NCBI GenBank assembly: GCA_964023205.1
Contig: OZ026838.1
Location: 24,145,843 to 24,209,842, forward strand
DNA from: Lutraria lutraria
Lineage: Eukaryota; Mollusca; Bivalvia; Venerida; Mactridae
Length of the DNA stretch: 64,000 nt
Reading direction: 5' to 3'
Shown here: in pieces, positions 1 to 12,100 of the stretch
Numbering within the stretch: position 1 is the stretch's first letter
How the letters are laid out: each line of letters begins with the position of its first letter
Program-made: the position numbers and the translations under genes
The notes under the pieces: generated by a model
What the model saw: only the letters and a program-made list of their open reading frames with translations
What the model was told of the DNA's origin: nothing
Database searches by the model: none

Positions 1-310
1 GAGTCAAGAACTAGGTCACCAGGTCATATTTTAGGTAAAAAACATGTTAATACTCTAGATATCACTGTTTTGATTGGATCTTCACCAAACCTTGTCAGAT
101 TATTTGTCTTAATGAGGACAAGTTCGAGTATGGGTCATCTGATGTCTTAGGAATACCTTATTAACACTTCAGATGTCAACTTTTGACTGGATCTTCACCA
201 AACCTTGTTAGAATGTTTGCCTTAATAATGATATGTGGGGTTCGGACATGCGTCATCTATGGGTCAGACACTATGTCACCTGGTCAAATCACAGGAAAAC
301 CTTGATATCA
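1..310. repeat. Dispersed/tandem repeat, partial
   Basis: The 20-mer ggatcttcaccaaaccttgt occurs at 76 and again at about 189, so this is a diverged tandem of about 113 bp cut by the window edge. It contains 'aggtca' style half repeats seen in many bivalve interspersed repeats. No coding potential is visible. The family assignment is an inference from general resemblance only. Confidence 0.5.
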
Positions 311-2470
311 ACAGACCTCATGACACAGGTTTTTAACGATGTTTTAATGAGCATACAATGATTGTCATCTTGACCCTCTTGTTTATCTAAAGGCGGATTG
401 ACGTAGTTTAAATTCAAGAAAATATTGAGTATTTACAAGAAGCCCCTGTTTAGGTAAACTTTCATACCAACAGGTTAATTCTCTGGAGTGACCATATTCG
501 TAAATAACTTACACATATAATAATAACAAGGTGAATCTAATCCTGAATATCGTACACTTATAATAAGTAACTCTATTCGTAAAGAACATATAATAATGAT
601 AATAATGCTATATTTGTTAATCACTTACACATATAGTATAACAAAGTGACCCTTTTCGTAAATAACTCAAAAATATAATTTGCAGTATGCACTGACCGAC
701 TTAATAGCATTAAAATAAGAATTACCTCTCTCAAGTCTCTCACATAATGGCAACCTGAAAATTCTGTCATCGTGAACGAGTCAGGCCATGCAGCGTAATT
801 GCTTGTGGTCATGAATATATGGTCACAACACAGATCTGTGAATAAATTTAATCATTAAATAGTAGTAGCATTTCTTACTGTACATGTACACAGTAAAACC
901 TCTCCAGAGCGGCCCTTTCTTGAGCAACAACCTCTCTTCAACGACAATATGTTTTTTCCTACTGCACGATTTAACTATCAATTTAACATCTCTAAAGCAA
1001 CAACAGCATCTAATTTTCAAATAAATTCACCGTAAGATCAATATATTCACCATGTTTGTTGCATAGGATTTATATGAATTATTTGCTAAAAACTTTGAGG
1101 AATAAACCTCGCAAAATTCGAACCGAGAGAAGTGGTAAATATTTGAGCCAATCTCCGTACAAAAGCCATTATTCTTGAAGTGAATACGCTTGTTTATTAG
1201 CGTATATGTATATAACCATTCATAGAAATACTACATCTTCTCAATCACTTTGTTGTGCCTAAATCTGTCTATTTTCTGTTTCGCCAACAACGGTGCAGAT
1301 TTTCCGTAAGAAATGAGACGGTGTTGCCACAAATGAGGCAACGGTGCATACTTCTACAGTAAAACGTATACGGTTCAGACACTTGATTAAAAGATTGTAA
1401 TGAAACCATAGATTTGTTGTTACATTTTAAGAGATGTGCTTAAATACTTAGTTTTAGTTGTTGCGTGTACATTATAATAGTAATGCAACTTCTACTGCGA
1501 GTAAAAATGTGACATCGATATGAAAAGCCTTTGTTTATAGATAAATAAAATACTTAATATGTTAATTACAAATATTCTTCTACTAGTTTAATGTTCGCAT
1601 TCAGTAAAAACTGTATTCATCGATGTTTTGAGTTACTAAGTATGACTAAGTAAGTAAGAATTTCATTTAAACCAGTAAGTTGACAAGAAAAATATAGTGT
1701 GTCTTTGAGAAAAATATCATAAACTCAAAAAATAAATAAGAAGATATATATACCATGTTGCCATGTCCGTGTATCTATTACTTGCCCTTTTTATTTTGCA
1801 GGGATCATATGTTTGACACTAGCGGAATAAGCAGAGGAAAGAGAAAATGTAAATTAAGGAATACGATGTATTTTTAAACCGGAAGAGCCCATAAGACGAT
1901 CTACCACTGTGAGAAAATATCATTGGTCTCACGAATCAAAAATTTGTATTGCCACATGTTCGACGTGGATTAATTCTTGAAACCTAAAGATTAGAGATAC
2001 TAAATTGAAATAGAAACGATACTTGTGATGGACATACATCTACACTTCTGAGTTTAAAAAGGCTTGAAATAACATTCATATTGTCCTGACTCCGGATGGT
2101 GGTAGTGCTATATTTAAATTGTACTTTGTGCTCGTCTTACACTTTTGTATAGCAAATTGATTATTTCATTTACATAACTATCATTACAGTGAAACAAATA
2201 ATATAATTCCATGTCCAGGAAGGTAGCTTTGTCTGTTGTAATACAGTCAAACCTACTTTAAAGTTGACTGTCAACTTATAATACCTGTTGTTTAATTTAT
2301 GGTGTAGATTAATTTGTAACGAGAGATCGACTGTCAACTCTGTATAGTATTGTCATTCTCGAGCGTGCTTTTCACATAAGATTTAATTAACTTTAACAGT
2401 GCTAGAAAAGTAGCGTTGAAAGTATCATTGTTATTTAATACAACATGTTCAAAATATAATAAATAAATAA
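311..2470. other. Gene-free stretch, AT-rich
   Basis: No convincing exon, RNA gene or complete transposon was found here. A short minus-strand open segment ending in a possible donor (GAGAG|gtaatt, around 730) is preceded by a possible acceptor near 835, but it matches nothing I recognise. At 2246-2275 there is a short inverted motif (acagtcaaac...gactgtc) that looks like a MITE end. Confidence 0.4.
885..965. repeat. Short MITE-like repeat (CCTCTCCAGAGCGG type)
   Basis: The segment acagtaaaacctctccagag followed by a 'gagcaacaacctctcttcaac' type tail recurs, in inverted orientation at 25.56-25.72 kb and direct at 25.98-26.08 kb. This marks an interspersed repeat. The short terminal motif suggests a non-autonomous DNA element, but I could not define both ends. 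Confidence 0.45.
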
Positions 2471-2550
2471 TACCGTTCTTTGCGAAAATTCCGTGTGACA
2501 AATGACAATAATGACTTTGAGCAATATAAAAATGACAAACGTACATTTAA

Positions 2551-3755
2551 GGTAGTTCGCGGTGTTGCTCGGCAAAAAAGAAAGTGTATTAGAATGGCAT
2601 GAAATTTGGAGGAATTGTACCTGAAGTAGCAGCGCTTACGAAGATATAGTTCTTTTTACAGTTTGACGTCGGTAACCTAGCAACTAAACGACGTTAGAAC
2701 GCCACCTAGCGGCACCAGCTATGTGAACGACTCGTTGTACTTTTTCCCTTGTAGCTTTGCTATAAATTGTCATAGATTGAAAATTCGCACTTTGCGAATG
2801 AGCGAATGCAGTTGTCTACCGAATGGTATTCATCAATGCTTTGAATATCCATGACCGCCCGGCGTGTCGGAAATTAATCGACGTCAAAACGTCAATAAGG
2901 GAACGTTATTTCGACGTAAAATATTCAGTTAAATGCAAATGTAGCTAAAACGCCGTGGTAGAAGTTTTTAAAAAATTAACATTCAATCTGACCTTGTGGC
3001 GTGTACAAATTTAAACAAAAACGAACATGTACATCTTTGAACATACAGTGTTTCGGATTTTTTCTCTTCGCAATAATAGTTTTCGTACATCGATGTCTTC
3101 ATGATCAAGTTAAAGAATAAATTAGATTATCAACTCTTAGATAAAACAACCAAATTTGATGAATATTGCTCCAACCAAACGTTGTCTTTATATGCAGAAT
3201 GATTTACGTCATTTTGGCATGGTATACCTTTAGGAAACGTTACGATACTGAAAAAAGTAGCCTGAAGAGGTATGGATTTTTTTCGCTTAATGTGTAGATA
3301 AATGAATGTTTTACATAATGTTAATTTTGGAAAAACTTCTACCACGGCGTTTTAGCTACATTTGCATTCATCTGAATATTTTACGTCGAAAAAACGTTCC
3401 CATAATGACGTTTTGACGTCGATTAATTTCCAACACGCCGGGAGGTCATGGATATTTAAAGCATTGATGAATACCATTCGGTAGACAACTGCATTCGCTC
3501 ATTCGCAAAGTTCCAATTTTCAATCTATGACAATTTATAGCAAAGCTACAAGGGAAAAAGTACAACGAGTCGTTCACATACATGTAGCTGGTGCCGCTAG
3601 GTGGCGTTTTAACGTCGTTTAGTTGCTAGGTTACCGACGTCAAATTGTAAAAAGAACTATATTTTCGTAAGCGCTGCTACTTCAGGTATACTTCCTCCAA
3701 ATTTCATACCATTCTAACACACTTTCTTTTTTTCCGAGCAACACCGCGAACTACC
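2551..3755. mobile_element. Foldback MITE with ~420-bp inverted arms and TTAA target duplication
   Basis: The left arm (2551-2969) is repeated, inverted and well conserved, at 3331-3755 with about 360 bp between. The termini read ggtagttcgcggtgttgctc and its complement. A TTAA sits immediately outside each end (2547-2550 and 3756-3759), which fits a target-site duplication of the kind made by piggyBac- or Kolobok-type transposases. No transposase frame is present, so it must be non-autonomous. The superfamily is inferred from TTAA alone. It interrupts the LINE at 2470-6700, and the LINE frame continues across the two flanks if the element and one TTAA are removed. Confidence 0.85.
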
Positions 3756-5782
3756 TTAAGAGAACAGGTGACCTGAAAAAGTCGGAATTACATCGTTCTA
3801 AACGTGAGCAGCTTTTGAGTAACAGAAACAACCCAAAGACATGTTGGGATCAAATAAAAAAATCGAAAGCGAATTATAAGAGAGATTATAGTGATTCGAT
3901 TTCTGGTGAAGATTGGTATAACTATATTCAGAAACTATTTAATTATAATGTCGAAACCAATAATATTGATCAAAATGATACATTGCCGGATTTAGCAAGG
4001 GAGATAAACGCTGATTACTTAAATCAAAATTTAACCGATGAGGAGATTCGCAAAAGTATACAGGACCTTAAAAGAAACTGTGCTTCGGGTTATGACGGTA
4101 TTTGTGTTGAAATGTTCAAAGCTACCGCGCAACGTATTACATCGTTCTTGGTGAAACTGTTTAATAATATATTTGAAACCCGTTCATTTCCTAAGGATTG
4201 GTGTAAAAGCATAATAATTAACCCCTCTTCACAAAAAGGAATCGACATTAGAACCAAATAATCATAGGCCGATATCTTTGTCGAATAGTATAAGTAAAAT
4301 TTTCATAATAATGTTCTTGTTGAAGCTCAAGTCGTATTTATGTCCGGGTATTCAACTATTGACAATGTATTTAATTACAAAAGTACACAACAAAGAAAGG
4401 AGGTCGCTTCTATGTATGTGGTTTGTAATCATTTGAAAATATGGCAATGTTTATCAAGAAATAGCATAAATGGACAGTTTTTAAATATATTCAAATCTGT
4501 GTACAATGAATAGCCAAATGAAAGCTTGTGTAAAGCTAACATATTTCTTTGCACAAAAACAGGGATGCCAATCGTCACCGATTATCTTCGCCCTGTTCAT
4601 GAAGGATCTTGTGGGTTTCCTAAAAATGAAATCAGACGACGGATTTCATACTTCGCAAGAAATTGACAGGCTTCATGTACTTATGTACGCGGATGACGTT
4701 TCCGGGTTAGCCAACACCGCAATACGATTACAACGATTAATTAACAATATTGATGAGTTCTGTGATAAAACTGCTGCATGGAATGATGGTGAACATTGAA
4801 CAATCTAAAATTATGGTCTTCAGAAATGGTGGCTCTCTTCGACAGTATGAACATTGGATATACAAAAATATAAGACTAGACATTGTCTCATTCTACAAAT
4901 ACCTCGGTACATACTTAACACCGAAACTATCTTGGACTATGACCAAGGACACATTGGCGAAACAAGCATCAAAAGCCATAGCATGTCTATACAGATGTCA
5001 GACACAATTCGGATACTTTACACCGAAACATTCATTTAAACTTGTTGACGCCATGGTCTTTCCAATTCTTTGTTATTCTGCTGAAATGTGGGGATTTCAG
5101 TACGCAGAAAGTATTGAGTGAGTACATGTTAATTTCTGTAAACAAATGTGTGGACTAACAGAAATGTGTCGAATTTCTTCGCTCTGAGTGAATGTGGTAG
5201 GCTACCTCTAAGTGTGACTTACATGTTTAAATGCATATCATATTGGGTAAGACATTTATGGATGCCTCCAAATATACCCACGACACATGTATTTACTTCT
5301 CAGAGACCAAGACATGCATGGTAGAACAAACTGGGCTACTTGTGTGAAACGACTTTTGTACGAAAATGGATTTGGCTATGTTTGGCTATCTAAAGACGTT
5401 GGAGATGTGAAAATGTTCTTGAATACATTTAAAACTCGACTCAAAGACTGTGCATTACAAAACCTTAAAGCTCAAATAGATGATTCACCAAAAGCAACTT
5501 ATTATTTATAAGGAGTTTAAATATCTATTAAACGTTGAACGATATCTGTATATTATTTTACCTTACAAGTTAATGATGTGTTTATCTAATTTTCGATGTT
5601 ACGGTAACCAAATTATGATCGAAAAAGGTCGCCATATGAACATTGACCGTGGTTATAGATATTGCCATTTTTGTCTGAAAATTAGACATGTTTAACCAGT
5701 AGAAGATGAGTACCATGTATTTATGTTATGTCCACTATATAGTGCCTTACGGCGTGAGCTGTTCATTCCGAAATATCTACAT

Positions 5783-6257
5783 CAGATAGAAACTGTGCAT
5801 CTATTCACAGATAGAAACTGTCCATCTATTCACAGATAGAAACTGTCCATCTATTCACAGATAGAAACTGTCCATCTATTCACAGATAGAAACTGTCCAT
5901 CTATTCACAGATAGAAACTGTCCATCTATTCACAGATAGAAACTGTCCATCTATTCACAGATAGAAACTGTCCATCTATTCACAGATAGAAACTGTCCAT
6001 CTATTCACAGATAGAAACTGTCCATCTATTCACAGATAGAAACTGTCCATCTATTCACAGATAGAAACTGTCCATCTATTCACAGATAGAAACTGTCCAT
6101 CTATTCACAGATAGAAACTGTCCATCTATTCACAGATAGAAACTGTCCATCTATTCACAGATAGAAACTGTCCATCTATTCACAGATAGAAACTGTCCAT
6201 CTATTCACAGATAGAAACTGTCCATCTATTCACAGATAGAAACTGTCCATCTATTCA
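5783..6257. repeat. 25-bp minisatellite, 19 copies, inside the LINE
   Basis: Exactly 19 head-to-tail units of cagatagaaactgtccatct + attca occur, and only the first unit differs (gtgcat for gtccat). The array lies in the LINE C-terminal coding part. The same coding frame is recognisable before it (ALRRELFIPKYLHQIETVH) and after it. Near-perfect identity indicates recent expansion, or an assembly artefact. The 25-bp unit is not a multiple of three, so the array also shifts the frame. Confidence 0.95.
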
Positions 6258-7095
6258 AAACTATTATGGCATATAGTAAGGATAGTTATATATTGCTGAT
6301 TGTAAAGTTTGTACTTGAATGTACAAAATTAAGGTCTGAGTTTCTTCAGAGTAGACTGATCATGTGTATTTACCACTACTGCTATAAAATACCACAACAC
6401 TATAACGTTCGATTGATCTTACTCATATTTATCATATACATATACAACGTATGTATGTAAATTACATTTACCATTATATCTTTGTTCCATGAAACCAATT
6501 AACATTATTTCTGTTTAGATGGCATGTCTATATTCACATTTATTTTTGAATTTGCACGTACATGTATTCTAAAATTGACATTGTTAGATTCTTAAATGTA
6601 TTTTTTTGCTATCATAACTACGCTGTATGTATTTTGGGCTGGAGGCCTTCAATTGCACTGAATAAACTATATTGCATTGTATTGTACTGGTCACCAGGTG
6701 GGGTTGAGCTCAGAAAAAAATAATTATTGCAGTACCGTCAAAATAAGCAGAAAGAACAATGTTTATACACCCACAACAACGTACTAACCCCTGATGTTTT
6801 CAACAGCATTTCAGTTAAATACCAATGGGTCCCATTGTTACAAAAATGCAATATAAGATACAAAATTGTATTTATAGTCGGTTGGCATATTAACAATGTA
6901 ACATTAGTTGTGAATAGCTATTGGCCGAAATAAACAGCTGACCCGGCACTGCTTTAAAACATGAGACATTTTATTATACAGTATTACTCATTAGAAAAAC
7001 CACGTGCGCCGCCATACTTGTATGATAAAATTATGTTACAATATAAGGAAGCTTAGTCGTCACGTGAATGAAAGAATACAAAATAACAAATTTAC

Positions 7096-7203
7096 CTGTC
7101 CGTACAGTTGTCGCAACATTCCGAAACTGTCCACATCTTGGAACAAATTCTCATCAGAAACATTCTGTTTTATCAAACAATGACAGCTGTCTTGTCCCGC
7201 CAT
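7096..7203 (-). CDS. Candidate first coding exon of an unidentified gene
   Basis: On the minus strand an ATG in a good context (acgATGGCGGG) opens 36 codons, starting MAGQDSCHC and ending QLYGQ. They run directly into a consensus donor (CAG|gtaaat) in phase 0. I do not recognise the protein. The ATGGCGG context resembles the YY1-type start elements seen at many animal housekeeping promoters, and a second GCCGCCAT lies at about 7008. Later exons would lie below 7096 or beyond the left edge, and none was found with confidence in 1-7000, which is mostly transposon. It could be a chance open segment. Confidence 0.4.
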
Positions 7204-8329
7204 CGTATAAATGACCAATTTGTATGAGTCACATGGCCACATTTTTATTCAAATCTTACACAGGTCTGTTTTACACAAATTGTAACTTCAAGTGTATCTA
7301 AACCAACAAATGTTCACGGGTGATACAAATGGACACACGAGAAACTCGTGCGAATGGATTGAATGTGCTACGGACGGTACAAAATTGTGTTTGGAAGAGG
7401 CGTAAACTGCTAGTAAATTATTGCTGGGGTTCAAATAGCTTTTCATCTCATTTCAGGAAGTAACAGCAGACGTTCTAGACGATGATTCAGCAACTGTTAT
7501 ACTATGGAAAGCCACAATACACCCCCAAAGTACTACTATATTTTTCTATATGCTGTTTGCCGACTATTTACAGTCTTAAAGCATAACACATTAAGCGTAG
7601 TTTTGGAAATGCAATAATAAACTGCAATGTTTACTGCATATTCTGACCAAATAATTTTGTTGTTGTCCATTTTATAGCGGAGAAATCGATTTGTAAACAA
7701 ACATGCTACGGGTAGACTAAGGTCCTGCTACGTGTGCGGCTACATTTTGTGTATGGTATCATGAAGTTTTCCTCCTGCGGATTTTTAATGTTTTGTTAAT
7801 GTGACAGAAGTGAAAATCGAAGCCGCCCCTGACCACAACTTTCAGAACTTTGGTTTGATTGATTAAAATCGTACACGAATTGACGGATCTTACCAGAGAA
7901 CGTGGTTGTAGTGTATAGAGTTTAGTCTAATACAAGATTGTAGTATTTTGGCTTATCCGTTACCTATCTGTATAGTATTGTACATGATTGATTAAATAGC
8001 CTCTGACACATCAATTTTTATAGCCTAATGTCAAAAATGAAAGTAACTAAAACAAAATAATCTAGGATAAATCGACAGTTTCCAATCAAATGTGTAGCTA
8101 TAGGAACTTTGCTCCAAATATGGTATGAGCCAACCATGGACCATCGTTCTAGTGCTATGAAATCAAACGCATACACCTACAAACATCAAAATTCACATGT
8201 TGGTTCCTCATGATAATCTGTACAGAACCTTTGCATTTTCAGGTCAGTAGGTCAAAGATCACTCTGAGGAGGCATTAGGTTTTAAGAACACATCTTGTTT
8301 CAAGCTGATATTTACATTTTCATATACAT
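7204..8329. other. Gene-free stretch
   Basis: No exon, RNA gene or complete repeat could be recognised. The segment just above 7203 could hold the promoter of the candidate exon at 7096-7203. Confidence 0.35.
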
Positions 8330-8510
8330 GTACAGTCAAACTAGTAAACGGCCACGTCCGAATAATGCCATCCAATGAATAAAGCCATTCTTTTAAAACC
8401 TGTCATTGATTAATATTTAAAACGAAATGACCTCTGAATAAAAGCCACCTGTCTACATTATTTTTTTTGTCTTTCCCAAAGATGGCCTTTGTTCACATGT
8501 TTGACTGTAC
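8330..8510. mobile_element. Small MITE with 12-bp terminal inverted repeats
   Basis: The ends gtacagtcaaac and gtttgactgtac are perfect inverted repeats 181 bp apart. The interior has matching inverted words (ggccacgt.../ggccttt; aaagccat.../atggccttt). TA lies at the edge of each end, possibly a TA target duplication. No coding capacity is present. A similar 'acagt.aaac' terminus appears at about 885 and 2246. Confidence 0.65.
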
Positions 8511-9117
8511 ACTATATCTCAGAACTTCTAAAAGATTTGAAAAAAAGATCTGCAGCCCTACTTTTTTAGGGGGGGGCCTAGTTCCTTCATATGATGACAA
8601 ATCCTACATTTATGTTGTAAAGACTCAATGGTAAGGAATGGCTTAAATAATCATAACATGAAAAATCAAATCTCTGAAGGCACAGCTGTAGTCTTTACCT
8701 TGTGTTCGTACCTAACAATAAAAACATTGAAAGTTCAATTCAGATTTATTTCATATTCACTCATTCTTAATTACAGAATTATGTAAAAAATTGTACATGT
8801 ATATGTAATGCCATTATAAATATTTCAATAAAGTCAAAAGTAAGCAAAGCATAGCATATTGAATCTTGCTACCAACTTTTGTTCATGTCAACTACTTGCA
8901 TCCATGTACCAACAACGCTTAAGGAGAAAATAAAAAAATAGATTTGTCAAAAAATCTTGACGCTAGGAAATTTTCTTACAAACTAATTTCTAGAAATCTA
9001 ATAAAACCAAAAGTAACCAAACCATACCAAATCTGTTATCATCACAGACAGATTTCCATTGATCCACACTACTTGTATGTAATGGTCCCATGTTTGAACT
9101 ATCTACCATTAAAGGGT
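8511..9117. other. Gene-free stretch before the satellite
   Basis: AT-rich sequence with no exon or repeat boundary that I can support. Confidence 0.35.
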
Positions 9118-12100
9118 TGACTGAAGGCGATGTCATCTGTAGTTGATGTTATCTGAAGTTGACTGTAGTTGATGTTATCTGATGTTGTCTGTAGTTGATG
9201 TTATCTGATGTTGTCTGTAGTTGATGTTATCTGATGTTGTCTGTAGTTGATGCTATCTGAAGTTGTCTGTAGTTGATGTTATCTGAAGTTGTCTGTAGTT
9301 GATGTTATCTGATGTTGTCTGTAGTTGATGTTATCTGAAGTTGTCTGTAGTTGATGTTATCTGATGTTGACTGTAGTTGATGTTATCTGAGGTTGTCTGT
9401 AGTTGGTGTTATCTGATGTTGACTGTAGTTGATGTTATCTGATGTCGACTGTAGTTGATGTTATCTGAAGTTGTCTGTAGTTGATGTTATCTGATGTTGA
9501 CTGTAGTTGATGTTATCTGATGTCGACTGTAGTAGATGCCATCTGATGTTGACTGTAGTTGATGTTTTCTGATGTTCACTGTAGTTGATGTTATCTGATG
9601 TTGACTGTAGTTGATGTTATCTGATGTTGTCTGTAGTTGATGTTATCTGATGTTGACTGTAGTTGATGTTATCTGGTGTTGTCTGTAGTTGATGTTATCT
9701 GATGTTGTCTGTAGTTGATGTTATCTGATGTTGACTGTAGTTGATGTTATCTGAAGTTGTCTGTAGTTGATGTTATCTGATGTTCACTGTAGTTGATGTT
9801 ATCTGATGTCGACTGTAGTTGATGTTATCTGAAGTTGTCTGTAGTTGATGTTATCTGATGTTGACTGTAGTTGATGTTATCTGAAGTTGTCTGTAGTTGA
9901 TGTTATCTGATGTTGACTGTAGTTGATGTTATCTGATGTCGACTGTAGTTGATGTTATCTGAAGTTGTCTGTAGTTGATTTATCTGAAGTTGTCTGTAGT
10001 TGATGTTATCTGATGTCGACTGTAGTTGATGTTATTTGAAGTTGTCTGTAGTTGATGTTATCTGAAGTTGTCTGTAGTTGATGTTATCTGATGTCGACTG
10101 TAGTTGATGTTATCTGAAGTTGTCTGTAGTTGATGTTATCTGGTGTTGACTGTAGTAAATGTTATCTGATGTTGACTGTAGTTGATGTTATCTGATGTCG
10201 ATTGAAGTTGATGTTATCTGAAGTTGTCTGTAGTTGATGTTATCTGAAGTTGTCTGTAGTTGATGTTATCTGATGTCGACTGTAGTTGATGTAATCAGAA
10301 GTTGTCTGTAGTTGATGTTATCTGATGTTGTCTGTAGTTGATGCTATCTGAAGTTGTCTGTAGTTGATGTTATCTGAAGTTGTCTGTAGTTGATGTTATC
10401 TGATGTTGTCTGTAGTTGATGTTATCTGAAGTTGTCTGTAGTTGATGTTATCTGATGTTGACTGTAGTTGATGTTATCTGAGGTTGTCTGTAGTTGGTGT
10501 TATCTGATGTTGACTGTAGTTGATGTTATCTGATGTCGACTGTAGTTGATGTTATCTGAAGTTGTCTGTAGTTGATGTTATCTGATGTTGACTGTAGTTG
10601 ATGTTATCTGATGTCGACTGTAGTAGATGCCATCTGATGTTGACTGTAGTTGATGTTTTCTGATGTTCACTGTAGTTGATGTTATCTGATGTTGACTGTA
10701 GTTGATGTTATCTGATGTTGTCTGTAGTTGATGTTATCTGATGTTGACTGTAGTTGATGTTATCTGGTGTTGTCTGTAGTTGATGTTATCTGATGTTGTC
10801 TGTAGTTGATGTTATCTGATGTTGACTGTAGTTGATGTTATCTGAAGTTGTCTGTAGTTGATGTTATCTGATGTTCACTGTAGTTGATGTTATCTGATGT
10901 CGACTGTAGTTGATGTTATCTGAAGTTGTCTGTAGTTGATGTTATCTGATGTTGACTGTAGTTGATGTTATCTGAAGTTGTCTGTAGTTGATGTTATCTG
11001 ATGTTGACTGTAGTTGATGTTATCTGATGTCGACTGTAGTTGATGTTATCTGAAGTTGTCTGTAGTTGATTTATCTGAAGTTGTCTGTAGTTGATGTTAT
11101 CTGATGTCGACTGTAGTTGATGTTATTTGAAGTTGTCTGTAGTTGATGTTATCTGAAGTTGTCTGTAGTTGATGTTATCTGATGTCGACTGTAGTTGATG
11201 TTATCTGAAGTTGTCTGTAGTTGATGTTATCTGGTGTTGACTGTAGTAAATGTTATCTGATGTTGACTGTAGTTGATGTTATCTGATGTCGATTGAAGTT
11301 GATGTTATCTGAAGTTGTCTGTAGTTGATGTTATCTGAAGTTGTCTGTAGTTGATGTTATCTGATGTCGACTGTAGTTGATGTAATCAGAAGTTGTCTGT
11401 AGTTGATGTTATCTGGTGTTGTCTGTAGTTGATGTTATCAGATGTTGACTGTAGTTGATGTTATCTGAAGCTGTCTGTAGTTGATGTTATCTGAAGTTGT
11501 CTGTAGTTGATGTCATCTGATGTCGACTGTAGTTGATGTCATCTGGTGTTGCCTGTAGTTGATGTTATCTGATGTTGTCTGTAGTTGATGTCATCTGATG
11601 TTGTCTGTAGTCGATGTTATCTGATGTCGACTGTAGTTGATGTTATCTGATGTTGGCTGTATTTGATATCATCTGATGTTGGTGTTATCTGATGTTGACT
11701 GAAGCTGATGTTTTCTGGTCTTGACTGTAGTTGATGTTTTCTGATATTGACTGTTGTTGATGTTATCTGATGTTGACTGTAGTTGATGTCATCTGATGTT
11801 GACTGAAGTTGATGTTATCTGATGTCGACTGTAGTTGATGCCATCTGATGTTGACTGTAGTTGATGCTATCTGATGTCGACTGTAGTAGATGCCATCTGA
11901 TGTTCACTGTAGTTGATGTTATCTGAGGTTGTCTGTAGTTGGTGTTATCTGATGTTGACTGTAGTTGATGTTATCTGATGTCGACTGTAGTTGATGTTAT
12001 CTGAAGTTGTCTGTAGTTGATGTTATCTGATGTTGACTGTAGTTGATGTTATCTGATGTCGACTGTAGTAGATGCCATCTGATGTTGACTGTAGTTGATG

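Larger units (their letters stand above)
2470..6700 (+). mobile_element. Degenerate LINE (non-LTR retrotransposon) with nested insertions
   Basis: Broken open segments on the plus strand resemble a LINE polyprotein. At 3815-4261 there is linker plus the start of the RT domain (GYDGICVEMFK, then SFPKDW). At 4506-4800 RT continues with the catalytic box LMYADD intact, and at 4800-5121 come RT thumb-like residues (YKYLGTYL). At 5287-5760 the C-terminal region of many invertebrate LINEs is seen (GFGYVWLSKDVGD, IEKGRHMNIDR). Frameshifts and stops between segments make it non-functional. The 3' end around 6640-6690 is a short untranslated tail with degenerate tattg/cattg repeats. The frame resumes after the 25-bp minisatellite (KFVLECTKLRSEFL). 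Upstream of the MITE at 2551 the same frame is visible (EQYKNDKRTFK), so the MITE sits inside this LINE. The LINE clade was not determined. Confidence 0.8.

Noticed and set aside
2334..2546. 70-codon minus-strand ORF ending at the MITE
   Set aside because: It lies antisense to the LINE segment that continues across the MITE, so it is a shadow frame.
3130..3345. 71-codon minus-strand ORF in the MITE interior
   Set aside because: No transposase motif. Partly in the inverted arm and without conservation that I can see.
5783..6257. Regular 25-bp repeats resembling a CRISPR array
   Set aside because: There are no spacers: units are head to tail. The setting is a eukaryotic LINE and there are no cas genes.
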